Origin: Corynebacterium sp. MSK041 | Lineage (GTDB): Bacteria; Actinomycetota; Actinomycetes; Mycobacteriales; Mycobacteriaceae | NCBI RefSeq assembly: GCF_030232265.1 | Contig: NZ_JASPJK010000005.1 | Coordinates: forward strand, 62,001 to 126,000 | Length of the DNA stretch: 64,000 bases | Direction of reading: 5' to 3' | Part shown: piece after piece, positions 16,286 through 23,582 of the stretch | How positions within the stretch are numbered: the stretch's first letter is position 1 | How the letters are laid out: each line of letters opens with the position of its first letter | The notes under the pieces: generated by a model | The model's database searches: none | The model's input: the letters and a program-made list of their open reading frames with translations, nothing else | Told to the model about the DNA's origin: nothing | Position numbers and translations under genes: made by a program

Positions 16286-16831
16286 ATGTCCGAGTCCCAG
16301 CTTCTCCAAAACGCTAAAGGTGGCGATGAGTCTGCCTTTGCCAAACTGGTGAAGCTGCACGAAGGAAAACTTTTCAACCTCTGCCTCCGCATCACCACCA
16401 ACCACCACGATGCGGAGGACGCATTCACCGCGGCACTGTACCTGGCATGGAAGAACCTGCCTACGTTCCGCGGTGATTCCGGTTTTGCCACCTGGATCTA
16501 CCGCATTGCCTCCAACACTTCCTTGGAGGTTGTGCGCCGCCGCAAACCCACGATCTCCCTCGACGCACCGCGCGACTCCGAGTCGGAGGACTCCCCCTCC
16601 TTCGAGATCGCCGATCCCCTCGCCGAGTTTGAGCAATCCATCGCGGATAATGACGCGTTGAGTACAGCCTTGGCCTCGCTCCCCGCAGACTCCCGCGAAG
16701 CCCTCATCCTCGCCGAAATCGGTGGCCTCACCCTGGCCGAAATCGCCGAGCACCAAGGCTCCTCACTTTCCGCCACCAAAGTCCGCGTGCACCGGGCGCG
16801 CAAGAGCCTCCGCGAGCTGCTGCAGGGATAG
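16286..16831 (+). CDS. ECF-family RNA polymerase sigma factor
   Basis: The 181-residue product has the sigma-70 region 2 (about residues 10-85: FAKLVKLHEGKLFNLCLRI, then DAEDAFTAALYLAWK and WIYRIASN) and region 4 (about 125-180: LPADSREALILAEIGGLTLAEIAEHQGSS, then TKVRVHRAR), with no region 1 or 3, as in extracytoplasmic-function sigma factors. It would direct RNA polymerase to alternative promoters. The four GTAACC-N16/17-C[AG]TCTAA sites in the adjacent cluster are its best candidate targets; a GTAAC -35 resembles that reported for SigD-type factors. No anti-sigma gene with a membrane helix follows; the next gene encodes a SWIM protein 91 bases away. Confidence 0.85.
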   Translation: MSESQLLQNAKGGDESAFAKLVKLHEGKLFNLCLRITTNHHDAEDAFTAALYLAWKNLPTFRGDSGFATWIYRIASNTSLEVVRRRKPTISLDAPRDSESEDSPSFEIADPLAEFEQSIADNDALSTALASLPADSREALILAEIGGLTLAEIAEHQGSSLSATKVRVHRARKSLRELLQG

Positions 16832-16849
16832 CGCATCCAAGAACTGACC

Positions 16850-16860
16850 CGTCGATAAGC
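16850..16860 (+). repeat. iterated 11-mer CGTCGATAAGC (intergenic copy)
   Basis: This copy lies 18 bases after the sigma factor stop codon. The same 11 bases occur intergenically at 19958-19968 and 40610-40620. Confidence 0.75.
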
Positions 16861-16922
16861 AACGCACACCCGTTCGAGCAGCTCAGCCCACCTATGTCGC
16901 ACCCGCGTTGTAGCGTGAGGGC

Positions 16923-18674
16923 ATGAGAGAAAACGTGGTGGAGCATATTCAGGCCCTGGGCGAGGCGGGCGTGGCAGCACTGGCTGATGTGAAGAGCTTC
17001 ATATGTGCTGATGAGATCTTGGACATGGAGATGACGCCGTTGGTGCGAACGGAGTCAACCTTTACCGCGCAGGTGTTAGGCACAGGTGTGTGGGTGGTGC
17101 GGTTTGAGCTGGTAGCCGATGACGGTGCCATGGTGGCGGATCGTCTCAATGTGCACTGCACGTGCCCGGTACCACGGGTTTGGTGCAAGCACGCGGTGGC
17201 GGTGGCGTTGCAGATGATGTGGCACCCCGAGTGGCCGCTGACTGCCAAGCTGGTTGGGGAAGCCGAAGAAGAGTACGAGGTTGATGCGACCAGGCGCTAT
17301 GACGATGTGGTGGTGGATACCAAGGATGTGGTCACCAGCACGCTGGAGATCATGAGCAAGCAGGATCTGGTGGATGTGATCAACGCACTGCGGCATGAGA
17401 ATCCGCTGGCTGAGCCCACGGTAACCAAGTATGTTCTGCCATTTTCTTCGCAGCCGTTGCCCGCGATGGAAGCGGTGCAAGATGAGATGAAGTTTGCCAA
17501 ATTCCTGTTCGACGTGGCCTATACCGAAAAGAAAGTGGAAGAGGCTGCGCACAACTTGGAGAACGCGGGAAATGTGATCCGTAGTCATGCTGATGCAACG
17601 GACTTCCAGAATGACAAGCTCAAGCTCCTGTGTTCGTTGGAGAGTCTCATCTTTGACGCTATCGCGTGGACACATCGCATCACTTATCCCGTCGGGAGCG
17701 TGGTGGTTGCGCTGGAGAAGCTGTATCAGCACCACGTGGTCATCGCGCATGATACCCAGCCGCCGACAAAGCTTCTGGTCGATTGGATCGTGGACATATT
17801 CTTGGTCCCCGGCGGTTACCTACGCCCGCATCTCGCGGACTATGCAGAGCTGCTTGAAGATGAGGATCTTGATGTCATCATCACCAAAGCCCACACACGC
17901 TGTCCCCGGCATCCGGAGAATGTCCTGCCTCTGGAGATCGACGTGGCCCTGCTGCGCAACAACATGCAGGAGGTCAAGCGGCTGTGCGCGGAGTACGGCA
18001 ACTATGACGCACTGCTGTTGTTTTATCAGCGCAACGGGATGGATCTGGGCGCCGAGAAGCTTGTCACAGCGGCACTGGATAGTGCGGATCCGGTGGAGCT
18101 CACACCGGAGGTCCTGTACGCCGCGGCGGCGAAGTACTTCGGTGCGGACGGTACGCGGATGTATCACCGCTACTGGTTTGAGAAAGACGTGAGCATCGAG
18201 AGTTTCCTCGACTACATCCGGCTCCCGGACATGGACTTTGCTGAAGCCATGTTCGTGCTGCAATCCGTGGAGGAAGCCGCCACCAACCCGGATTACATGT
18301 TGCTGGCAGCAACGTATTTCAAGCTTTTCGACGTCGGCTTTACCCTCATCACCACCGCCTCCCCCAGCACATCCATGGCTGCCCACTTCGCAGAACACGT
18401 CGGTCTGGTGTATGACCCGGAGTGGGCATTCGGCGTGATCTTTACGCACATCCGGGAGCAGATATCCCGAGCCCTGGCCCAGGAGAACATGCCGGCAACG
18501 CGTGCAACGCTCAACTGCTTGATGGACCGGATGCTCACACTGAAGAAAAAAGCAAAGGAAGTATCCGGCTCGCCGGACACCGATGCTTACTGGGGCTTTC
18601 AGGTAGGCGCACTGAAAGCCGAGTTCGGTAGCCACCCGGTGGTCAAGGATGTGTTCGCGGAGTGGGGTTTCTGA
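16923..18674 (+). CDS. SWIM zinc-finger protein
   Basis: This 583-residue protein has a SWIM zinc motif near its N terminus: C79-x-C81, then C88-x-H90, inside HCTCPVPRVWCKHAVAVAL. The rest is helical with no recognised catalytic domain. SWIM motifs are found in proteins that bind DNA or other proteins. TAGCGT lies 6 bases before the ATG with no good ribosome site, so the mRNA may be leaderless. The next gene starts 41 bases later. Function unknown. Confidence 0.75.
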   Translation: MRENVVEHIQALGEAGVAALADVKSFICADEILDMEMTPLVRTESTFTAQVLGTGVWVVRFELVADDGAMVADRLNVHCTCPVPRVWCKHAVAVALQMMWHPEWPLTAKLVGEAEEEYEVDATRRYDDVVVDTKDVVTSTLEIMSKQDLVDVINALRHENPLAEPTVTKYVLPFSSQPLPAMEAVQDEMKFAKFLFDVAYTEKKVEEAAHNLENAGNVIRSHADATDFQNDKLKLLCSLESLIFDAIAWTHRITYPVGSVVVALEKLYQHHVVIAHDTQPPTKLLVDWIVDIFLVPGGYLRPHLADYAELLEDEDLDVIITKAHTRCPRHPENVLPLEIDVALLRNNMQEVKRLCAEYGNYDALLLFYQRNGMDLGAEKLVTAALDSADPVELTPEVLYAAAAKYFGADGTRMYHRYWFEKDVSIESFLDYIRLPDMDFAEAMFVLQSVEEAATNPDYMLLAATYFKLFDVGFTLITTASPSTSMAAHFAEHVGLVYDPEWAFGVIFTHIREQISRALAQENMPATRATLNCLMDRMLTLKKKAKEVSGSPDTDAYWGFQVGALKAEFGSHPVVKDVFAEWGF

Positions 18675-18715
18675 GCCGGTTCAGGGTTGCAAACACACCA
18701 CTACACTGTTGGGGC

Positions 18716-19390
18716 ATGAAGTCCCATCTCCGAGTTGCTGCCCTGGCTCTTTCAACTGTGCTGGCAGGAGGTGTGCTCACTGGTTGTTCCTCGTCTGGGG
18801 AGTCCCTCAACGAATCCGCGATGACCACCGTTGCTGCCGCAGATGAGGGTGCGTCGACGCAATCCAGCAGTGCGCAGCCCTCGTCGGAGGAAAAGCCGGC
18901 ACCGGACAAGAAGTGTTCTTCGCTGCCCAAGGACCCACAGGAGCAGTACCCGGACCACGAGTCCCCTGGACGCATGCCGGCGCGGGATTGGGAGGACAAC
19001 AACTTCTGGATCAACGACATTGAGAACCACTACGACCCGTGCGCACCGATTAGCTGGATCATCTTCCGCGGTGGCCTCGGCGATGCGGAGCGCCCGGCAC
19101 ACACTGGCGCATCCATGACGGACGGTGTTGCCTTCTATGTCCATGGCGAACCAGTCGACGACATGACCTTATTCACCCGCGTCGAAAGCGTCACCACCAA
19201 CCCCGACGGCGCCGTCGAGTTCATCTGGGGTGAGCGCACACGCTCCACCGCCGAAGGCATCACCGCGCACTTCACCGCCACCATCGAGCCACGTGACGGG
19301 TCTATGGTGCCGGTCAGCGGCAACGGCAGTGAATTCAGTGCGCGCTGGAACGACCAGCATGCGAAGTTCTTGTTGGGGCATGATGGGTAA
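18716..19390 (+). CDS. LppP/LprE family lipoprotein
   Basis: A 224-residue exported lipoprotein with a signal peptide ending in lipobox LTGC. The mature part has a Ser/Glu-rich linker, then CSSLPKDP and the segment YDPCAPISWIIFRGG, typical of LppP/LprE lipoproteins of mycolata. The two conserved cysteines probably form a disulfide. ATG 18716 is chosen because the signal sequence starts there; the frame is open further upstream inside the SWIM gene. TACACT lies 8 bases before it, as in leaderless genes. In mycobacteria LprE/LppP are surface lipoproteins of unclear biochemical role. Confidence 0.8.
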   Translation: MKSHLRVAALALSTVLAGGVLTGCSSSGESLNESAMTTVAAADEGASTQSSSAQPSSEEKPAPDKKCSSLPKDPQEQYPDHESPGRMPARDWEDNNFWINDIENHYDPCAPISWIIFRGGLGDAERPAHTGASMTDGVAFYVHGEPVDDMTLFTRVESVTTNPDGAVEFIWGERTRSTAEGITAHFTATIEPRDGSMVPVSGNGSEFSARWNDQHAKFLLGHDG

Positions 19391-19435
19391 TCGTGGGCCA
19401 GCCCAACTAACTCCGAGAAGCGTAGAATCGCCCCC

Positions 19436-19912
19436 ATGGCAACACATAAACGGAAACCTATTCCAAAGGTCGCTTACGCCCCCATGCTCGGACTGGAAAC
19501 ATACGTTCGCGCACGTGTGGCAAAGGACTTCTCCCACCTTGTGCAACTTCGGGCTTCTGCTCTGAACCAATGCGTTTATTGCCTGGCAATGCATCGTCGT
19601 GATGCGCGAAAGGGCGGTTGGACAGAAGACAAAATCACCCAGACCGAGAACTGGACTGACTTTCCGGACGCTTTTTCTGAGAAGGAACGTGCAGCACTTG
19701 AGCTCACAGATGCTGTAACCAAGATCCACGGCGAGGAATCTGTCCCTGATTCGCTTTGGGAGCGCGTGGAGGAACTGCATGGTGAGAAGGGCGCGCGGGA
19801 TCTCCTCATGGCTATTGTCACCATCAACGCTTGGAACCGAGTCGGCATCACCACGCGCCTTGATCCAACAAGCCTCTCCGGAGTCACAGCTTTTGATCTA
19901 GGGCAAAAGTGA
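19436..19912 (+). CDS. carboxymuconolactone decarboxylase / AhpD-like protein
   Basis: The 158-residue product has the AhpD core motif: C-V-Y-C-x3-H in LNQCVYCLAMHRRDARKGG, with the two cysteines and the histidine that make up the peroxidase-reducing site in AhpD relatives. The length fits single-domain CMD proteins. Alkylhydroperoxidase-type redox activity is plausible but no AhpC gene is nearby. TAGAAT lies 7 bases before the ATG (leaderless type). It stands between the LppP lipoprotein and the accD gene, on the same strand as both. Confidence 0.85.
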   Translation: MATHKRKPIPKVAYAPMLGLETYVRARVAKDFSHLVQLRASALNQCVYCLAMHRRDARKGGWTEDKITQTENWTDFPDAFSEKERAALELTDAVTKIHGEESVPDSLWERVEELHGEKGARDLLMAIVTINAWNRVGITTRLDPTSLSGVTAFDLGQK

Positions 19913-19957
19913 GCTGACCCGTTGATGGGGAATTTGGACGCCCCGTAGACCAAGACT

Positions 19958-19968
19958 CGTCGATAAGC
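19958..19968 (+). repeat. iterated 11-mer CGTCGATAAGC (intergenic copy)
   Basis: This copy lies 46 bases after the CMD stop codon and 85 bases before the accD start. A second copy on the other strand lies only 350 bases away at 20319-20329. Confidence 0.75.
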
Positions 19969-20052
19969 ATCCGGCGAAACATCGCGGACGCGCGGACCGA
20001 TAGGCCGTGTAGGACCTGATCTATTCACAGCTAACCCGTAGACTGAGGCGCT

Positions 20053-21570
20053 ATGACCGATAAGAAACCCGACATGACCACCACCGCCGGAAAGATTGCA
20101 GATCTACGTAACCGTTTGGCGGAGGCACGTGAGCCGATGGGCAGCGAAGCCGCCCGCGCCGCAGGTGAAAAGGGTATTTCAACAGCCCGCCAGCGCATTG
20201 AGGCGTTGCTGGATACAGACACTTTCGTGGAAACGGATGCGCTTGCGCGTCACCGCGTGGAGGATTACGGCTTGGATCGCATCAAGCCGACCACCGATGG
20301 TGTTGTGACGGGCTACGGGCTTATCGACGGCCGACGGGTCACCGTCTACGCCCACGACTCCTCCATTTTCAACGGCCAGTTGGGTGAGGTGTACGCCGAG
20401 AAGATCCTGAAGATCTACGACCTGGCGATTAAGACGGGTGTGCCTGTCATTGCGATCCATGATTCGACGGGTGCGCGCCTGCAAGAAGGTGTGGTGACCG
20501 CCGCGATGTCCGCGCGCATTCTGCGCAAGGCGACGGAGGCTTCCGGCGTTGTGCCGCAGATCTCCATCGTCGCTGGTGAAGTGGCATCCCTGCCGGCACT
20601 GCTAGTGCCGTTGAGCGATCTCACCGTCATGGTGAAAACCGCCACGATGCATCTGACCTCCGTGTCCGCGGTGACCAAGGTGACGCGCCGCGTAGCAACC
20701 GCGAAGTCCCTGGGTAGCACCGATGTGCACTCCCAGATCACCGGCATGGCGCACCTGACCGCACCGACTGACCTTGAGGCGGTTCAGACCGTACGTGACC
20801 TGGTGGCTTTCCTGCCCGAGAACAACCGCGCAGCATCCCCCCTGAACGAAAACACGACGGAGCCGGACACCACTGACCTGGATACCTTCATCCCGGATAG
20901 CATCGCTGCTTCCTACGATGTCCGCGACGTGATCAACCGCATCACCGACAAGGGTCTGACAGAACTCAGCCGTGGTTACGCCGACAATGTCGTCACCGGC
21001 TTCGCGCACATCTCTGGTCGCGCGGTGGGCATCGTGGCTAACCAGCCGAGCGTGCTGGCTGGCTGCCTGGACCACGCAGCCGCAACGAAGGCCGCGTCCT
21101 TCATCCGCGTGTGTGATTCCTTCAACCTGCCCATCGTTGAATTCGTCGACTCCCCTGGTTTCTTCCCGTCTGAGGAGGAAGAGCACCTCGCCTCCGCAAA
21201 GCATGGCGCCGGCCTTGCCTTCGCCTACGCCGAGGCCCAGGTGGGCAAGATCACCGTGATCCTCCGCCGCGCTATCGGCCCGTCCTACGTGGTCATGGGT
21301 TCAAAGGACTTGGGCGCAGACATGGTCTTTGCATGGCCGACCGCGCAGATCGCGCTTGCCGACGCCACTACGGCCGCCGAACAACTCGGCGTCGACGCGG
21401 ACGAATACGCCACCACCCACCTGACCCCCTACGTGGCTACGGAACGTGGCCTCGTTGACGCTGTGATCGAGCCATCCCAGACCCGCGCAAACGTCACCGA
21501 AGCGCTGCGCCTCCTTGAACGCAAGGTGGTCTACGCCATTCCGAAGAAGCATGGCAACATTCCGCTGTAA
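20053..21570 (+). CDS. accD2: acyl-CoA carboxylase beta subunit, DtsR2/AccD2-like, with altered active-site glycines
   Basis: The 505-residue product is a carboxyltransferase-type subunit, followed by accE and maf as in other corynebacteria. The C terminus (VDAVI-PS-TR and KKHGNIPL) and the segment GRAVGIVANQPSVLAGCLD are typical. In working family members a CAGG-type oxyanion motif is expected near residues 173-185; here it reads GEVASLPALL. The later GGAYxVMGSK is GPSYVVMGSK (409-418), and the GA-GAV segment after AWPTAQIA is replaced by LADATTAAEQ (435-444). It may therefore be a non-catalytic or structural subunit of the acyl-CoA carboxylase used for mycolate precursors. TAGACT lies 8 bases before the ATG (leaderless type). 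A catalytic AccD1 must lie elsewhere. Confidence 0.8.
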   Translation: MTDKKPDMTTTAGKIADLRNRLAEAREPMGSEAARAAGEKGISTARQRIEALLDTDTFVETDALARHRVEDYGLDRIKPTTDGVVTGYGLIDGRRVTVYAHDSSIFNGQLGEVYAEKILKIYDLAIKTGVPVIAIHDSTGARLQEGVVTAAMSARILRKATEASGVVPQISIVAGEVASLPALLVPLSDLTVMVKTATMHLTSVSAVTKVTRRVATAKSLGSTDVHSQITGMAHLTAPTDLEAVQTVRDLVAFLPENNRAASPLNENTTEPDTTDLDTFIPDSIAASYDVRDVINRITDKGLTELSRGYADNVVTGFAHISGRAVGIVANQPSVLAGCLDHAAATKAASFIRVCDSFNLPIVEFVDSPGFFPSEEEEHLASAKHGAGLAFAYAEAQVGKITVILRRAIGPSYVVMGSKDLGADMVFAWPTAQIALADATTAAEQLGVDADEYATTHLTPYVATERGLVDAVIEPSQTRANVTEALRLLERKVVYAIPKKHGNIPL

Positions 21571-21588
21571 GGAGGCTAAGGAGCTAGC

Positions 21589-21795
21589 ATGACTAATCCC
21601 CTATTCACGGTGGTGAAGGGCAACCCCACCGAGGAAGAACTTGCCGCGCTGACCCAGGTGCTCACGGACCTGCAGCAGGAAGCCAAGTCCCGCACCGGCG
21701 GTGGTCACCGCAACCTGTGGGGCCGTCCCGCCCCGCGCAACCACGACCCCGTGGTGTTCAACCCGTCCGCGTTTAACTCGCAGACCTTGTTCTAA
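21589..21795 (+). CDS. accE: acyl-CoA carboxylase epsilon subunit AccE
   Basis: A 68-residue protein that begins MTNPLFTVVKGNPTEEELAA and ends with the WGRP and NPSAF segments shared by AccE proteins of Corynebacterium and Mycobacterium. AccE is a small helper that stabilises the AccBC/AccD complex. It starts 18 bases after accD, with AAGGAG nearby, so it is in the same operon. Confidence 0.85.
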   Translation: MTNPLFTVVKGNPTEEELAALTQVLTDLQQEAKSRTGGGHRNLWGRPAPRNHDPVVFNPSAFNSQTLF

Positions 21796-21816
21796 TTCGG
21801 TTGTCGTTCAGTTCTC

Positions 21817-22410
21817 ATGCGCCTGGTTCTTGCTTCCCAGTCTCCATCGCGTTTGATGATTCTGCGCAACGCCGGTGTGGAGCCACTGCAGCACCCGGCG
21901 CACGTGGATGAGGACGCGATCATCGCCTCCCTTGGTGGCGCCTCCCCCTCCACCACCGTGACTACCCTCGCCCGCGCAAAGGCCGATGCCGTGGCTCCGA
22001 ACTACCCCGATGACATCGTGGTGGGGTGTGATTCCATGCTGCTTCTTGGCGGCACTCTCCAAGGCAAACCCCACACCGTTGAGGAAACCATCCGCCGTTG
22101 GCAGGCCCAACGTGGCCGCACCGCTGAGCTGGTCACCGGCCACGCGATCGGTTTCAACGGGACCTGGGTTGTGGACACCGTGTCCACCCGCATCCACTTT
22201 GGTGATGTCTCCGATGCAGACATCGAGGCCTACGCCCGATCAGGCGAACCCCTCCAGTGCGCCGGCGCTTTCACCTTGGAAGCCCTCGGCGGCTGGTTCA
22301 TTGATTCCATCGAAGGCGACCAGACCAGCGTCATCGGCCTGTCCCTGCCCCTGCTGCGCCGAGCGCTGTATTCCTTTGGCGTGAACGCCTCCGATCTCTG
22401 GGGTGTCTAA
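21817..22410 (+). CDS. maf: Maf-type nucleoside triphosphate pyrophosphatase
   Basis: The 197-residue product begins MRLVLASQSPSRLMILRNAG, the Maf signature, and contains ARAKADAVA and VVGCDSMLLLGG. Maf enzymes hydrolyse non-canonical nucleoside triphosphates to monophosphate and pyrophosphate in the cytoplasm. It lies 21 bases after accE and is probably the last gene of the accD-accE-maf operon; a large inverted repeat follows. In related genomes I expect thtR next; here thtR is 19 kb away. Confidence 0.88.
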   Translation: MRLVLASQSPSRLMILRNAGVEPLQHPAHVDEDAIIASLGGASPSTTVTTLARAKADAVAPNYPDDIVVGCDSMLLLGGTLQGKPHTVEETIRRWQAQRGRTAELVTGHAIGFNGTWVVDTVSTRIHFGDVSDADIEAYARSGEPLQCAGAFTLEALGGWFIDSIEGDQTSVIGLSLPLLRRALYSFGVNASDLWGV

Positions 22411-22431
22411 CCCTTAGAACCCAATAGTTAG

Positions 22432-22500
22432 AACCCGCTACCTAGTACCAGCTATTCGGCCCAAAAGGGATGAATAGCGGGATCTAGATAGCGGGTTTTA
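22432..22500. terminator. nested inverted repeat after maf
   Basis: Outer arms AACCCGCTA (22432-22440) and TAGCGGGTT (22489-22497), with inner arms GCTATTC and GAATAGC and a CTAG pair between. The right arm ends GGGTTTTA. It ends the accD operon and marks the left border of the 19-kb block. The remainder to 22638 holds nothing I can identify. Confidence 0.55.
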
Positions 22501-22638
22501 GCGTGCAGCGAGACCAGATTGGAGGCAATCCAGGCGGGTGCTCCTGCTGGCACCACAAAGAAAACCGCACCGAACCCCACATTGGGCACCCGGCGCGGCC
22601 TAGCTTCAGCGTTTCAGCGCGAAGGCTTACACGAAGGT

Positions 22639-23271
22639 TTACTCGGTGTCCTCCTGACCGTCCTTCTCGCTGTCAGCCTTGCCTTGCTCCACGAGCTCGG
22701 TGGTGTTTTCAGCGGTCCGGTACAGATTCACCAGTGCCTCAATGCCAAGGCGGGCGAAAACGACCTGGATGAAGCTCCAGAATGTACCCAAGATCAAGTA
22801 CATGAACAGGAAGAAGATGCCGGCGCCTGTCGAACCTTGCTGGCTGAGCCCCAACATCGAGCCAAAGGCGAAGAAGAGGCCAACGAGCCAGAACAACCCA
22901 ATGAGAACGAGCGCAAGGATGTAGATGACCCGGGCGCTGTCCAGGGTGACAAAGCGCTTGAAGGACAGATCAAACAGCTTTCCAAAGAAGCTGTTCGGGT
23001 TCTTGGTTGATCCGGCCTGCAACGGCTGTCCCAGCTGATCTGGCTGGCCCGGATAGTAGCCCTGCTGCTGGTACCCCTGCTGCTGGTACCCCTGCTGTTG
23101 GTACTGGCCGTACTGCGCACCGTATGCCTGCTGGCCGTACGGAGCATTCGCGGCAGTCGGATCAGACGCAGACGATGACGGCGGAGTCATCTGCCACGTG
23201 GAGTTGGACGGGTTCGCATCAGCGCCGGTGTTGTTAGACGCGCTGTTGTTCTCATCAAATGGGGTGGACAT
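22639..23271 (-). CDS. DUF4282 membrane protein
   Basis: A 210-residue protein. The N-terminal half is Asn/Ser/Gln/Tyr-rich with a tandem YQQQG repeat (about residues 75-95). The C-terminal half has FGKLFDLSFKRFVTLDSARVIY and two membrane helices, the DUF4282 pattern. The tail is charged. It is on the minus strand beside an importer operon that runs the other way. Function is unknown; the low-complexity N terminus is probably cytoplasmic. Confidence 0.8.
   Translation of the reverse strand: MSTPFDENNSASNNTGADANPSNSTWQMTPPSSSASDPTAANAPYGQQAYGAQYGQYQQQGYQQQGYQQQGYYPGQPDQLGQPLQAGSTKNPNSFFGKLFDLSFKRFVTLDSARVIYILALVLIGLFWLVGLFFAFGSMLGLSQQGSTGAGIFFLFMYLILGTFWSFIQVVFARLGIEALVNLYRTAENTTELVEQGKADSEKDGQEDTE
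23062..23106 (-). repeat. tandem 15-base coding repeat
   Basis: Three near-identical 15-base units (CTGCTGGTACCC core on the plus strand) encode the repeated YQQQG of the DUF4282 protein. Copy number could vary by slippage. Confidence 0.65.
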
Positions 23272-23582
23272 GAATTCGTCGGTCCTTCATCTTTCTCGTC
23301 TCGGCGATATGTAAGAAAACCATTAGAACACTAATAGCCATTGCCATAGTGCCAGGTGTGGGGCGCGCTGGCATTATTAGGTGGGAGTGGGGGCTGGGAG
23401 GGACGTCGAAAAGCATCACCTGAACGGGGGCGAGACGGACTTAAACCAACATCGAAACCCCCGCCTCGGGGGTGATTATGGCTGGTTTTATAGGGAAATG
23501 GGCATGAGAAACGTGGAATCGGCAGTTTCAAGACACATTTTCTTTAAGATCTACTGAAACCTCCTATCTGAAAGGCCAATGC
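23272..23582. promoter_or_regulatory. 311-base divergent region before the ABC importer
   Basis: No gene is seen. A short hairpin ACCCCCG/CGGGGGT lies at 23457-23473. GAAAGG before the start at 23583 is the ribosome site of the solute-binding protein gene. Promoters for both flanking genes are expected here, but no clear -35/-10 pair stands out. Confidence 0.4.

Noticed and set aside
22503..22772. A small gene after maf
   Set aside because: The frame begins right after the inverted repeat, overlaps the DUF4282 gene on the other strand, has no ribosome site and no likeness to known proteins.
23062..23106. CRISPR-like or satellite repeat
   Set aside because: The three 15-base units are in frame inside the DUF4282 gene and encode YQQQG; there are no spacers.
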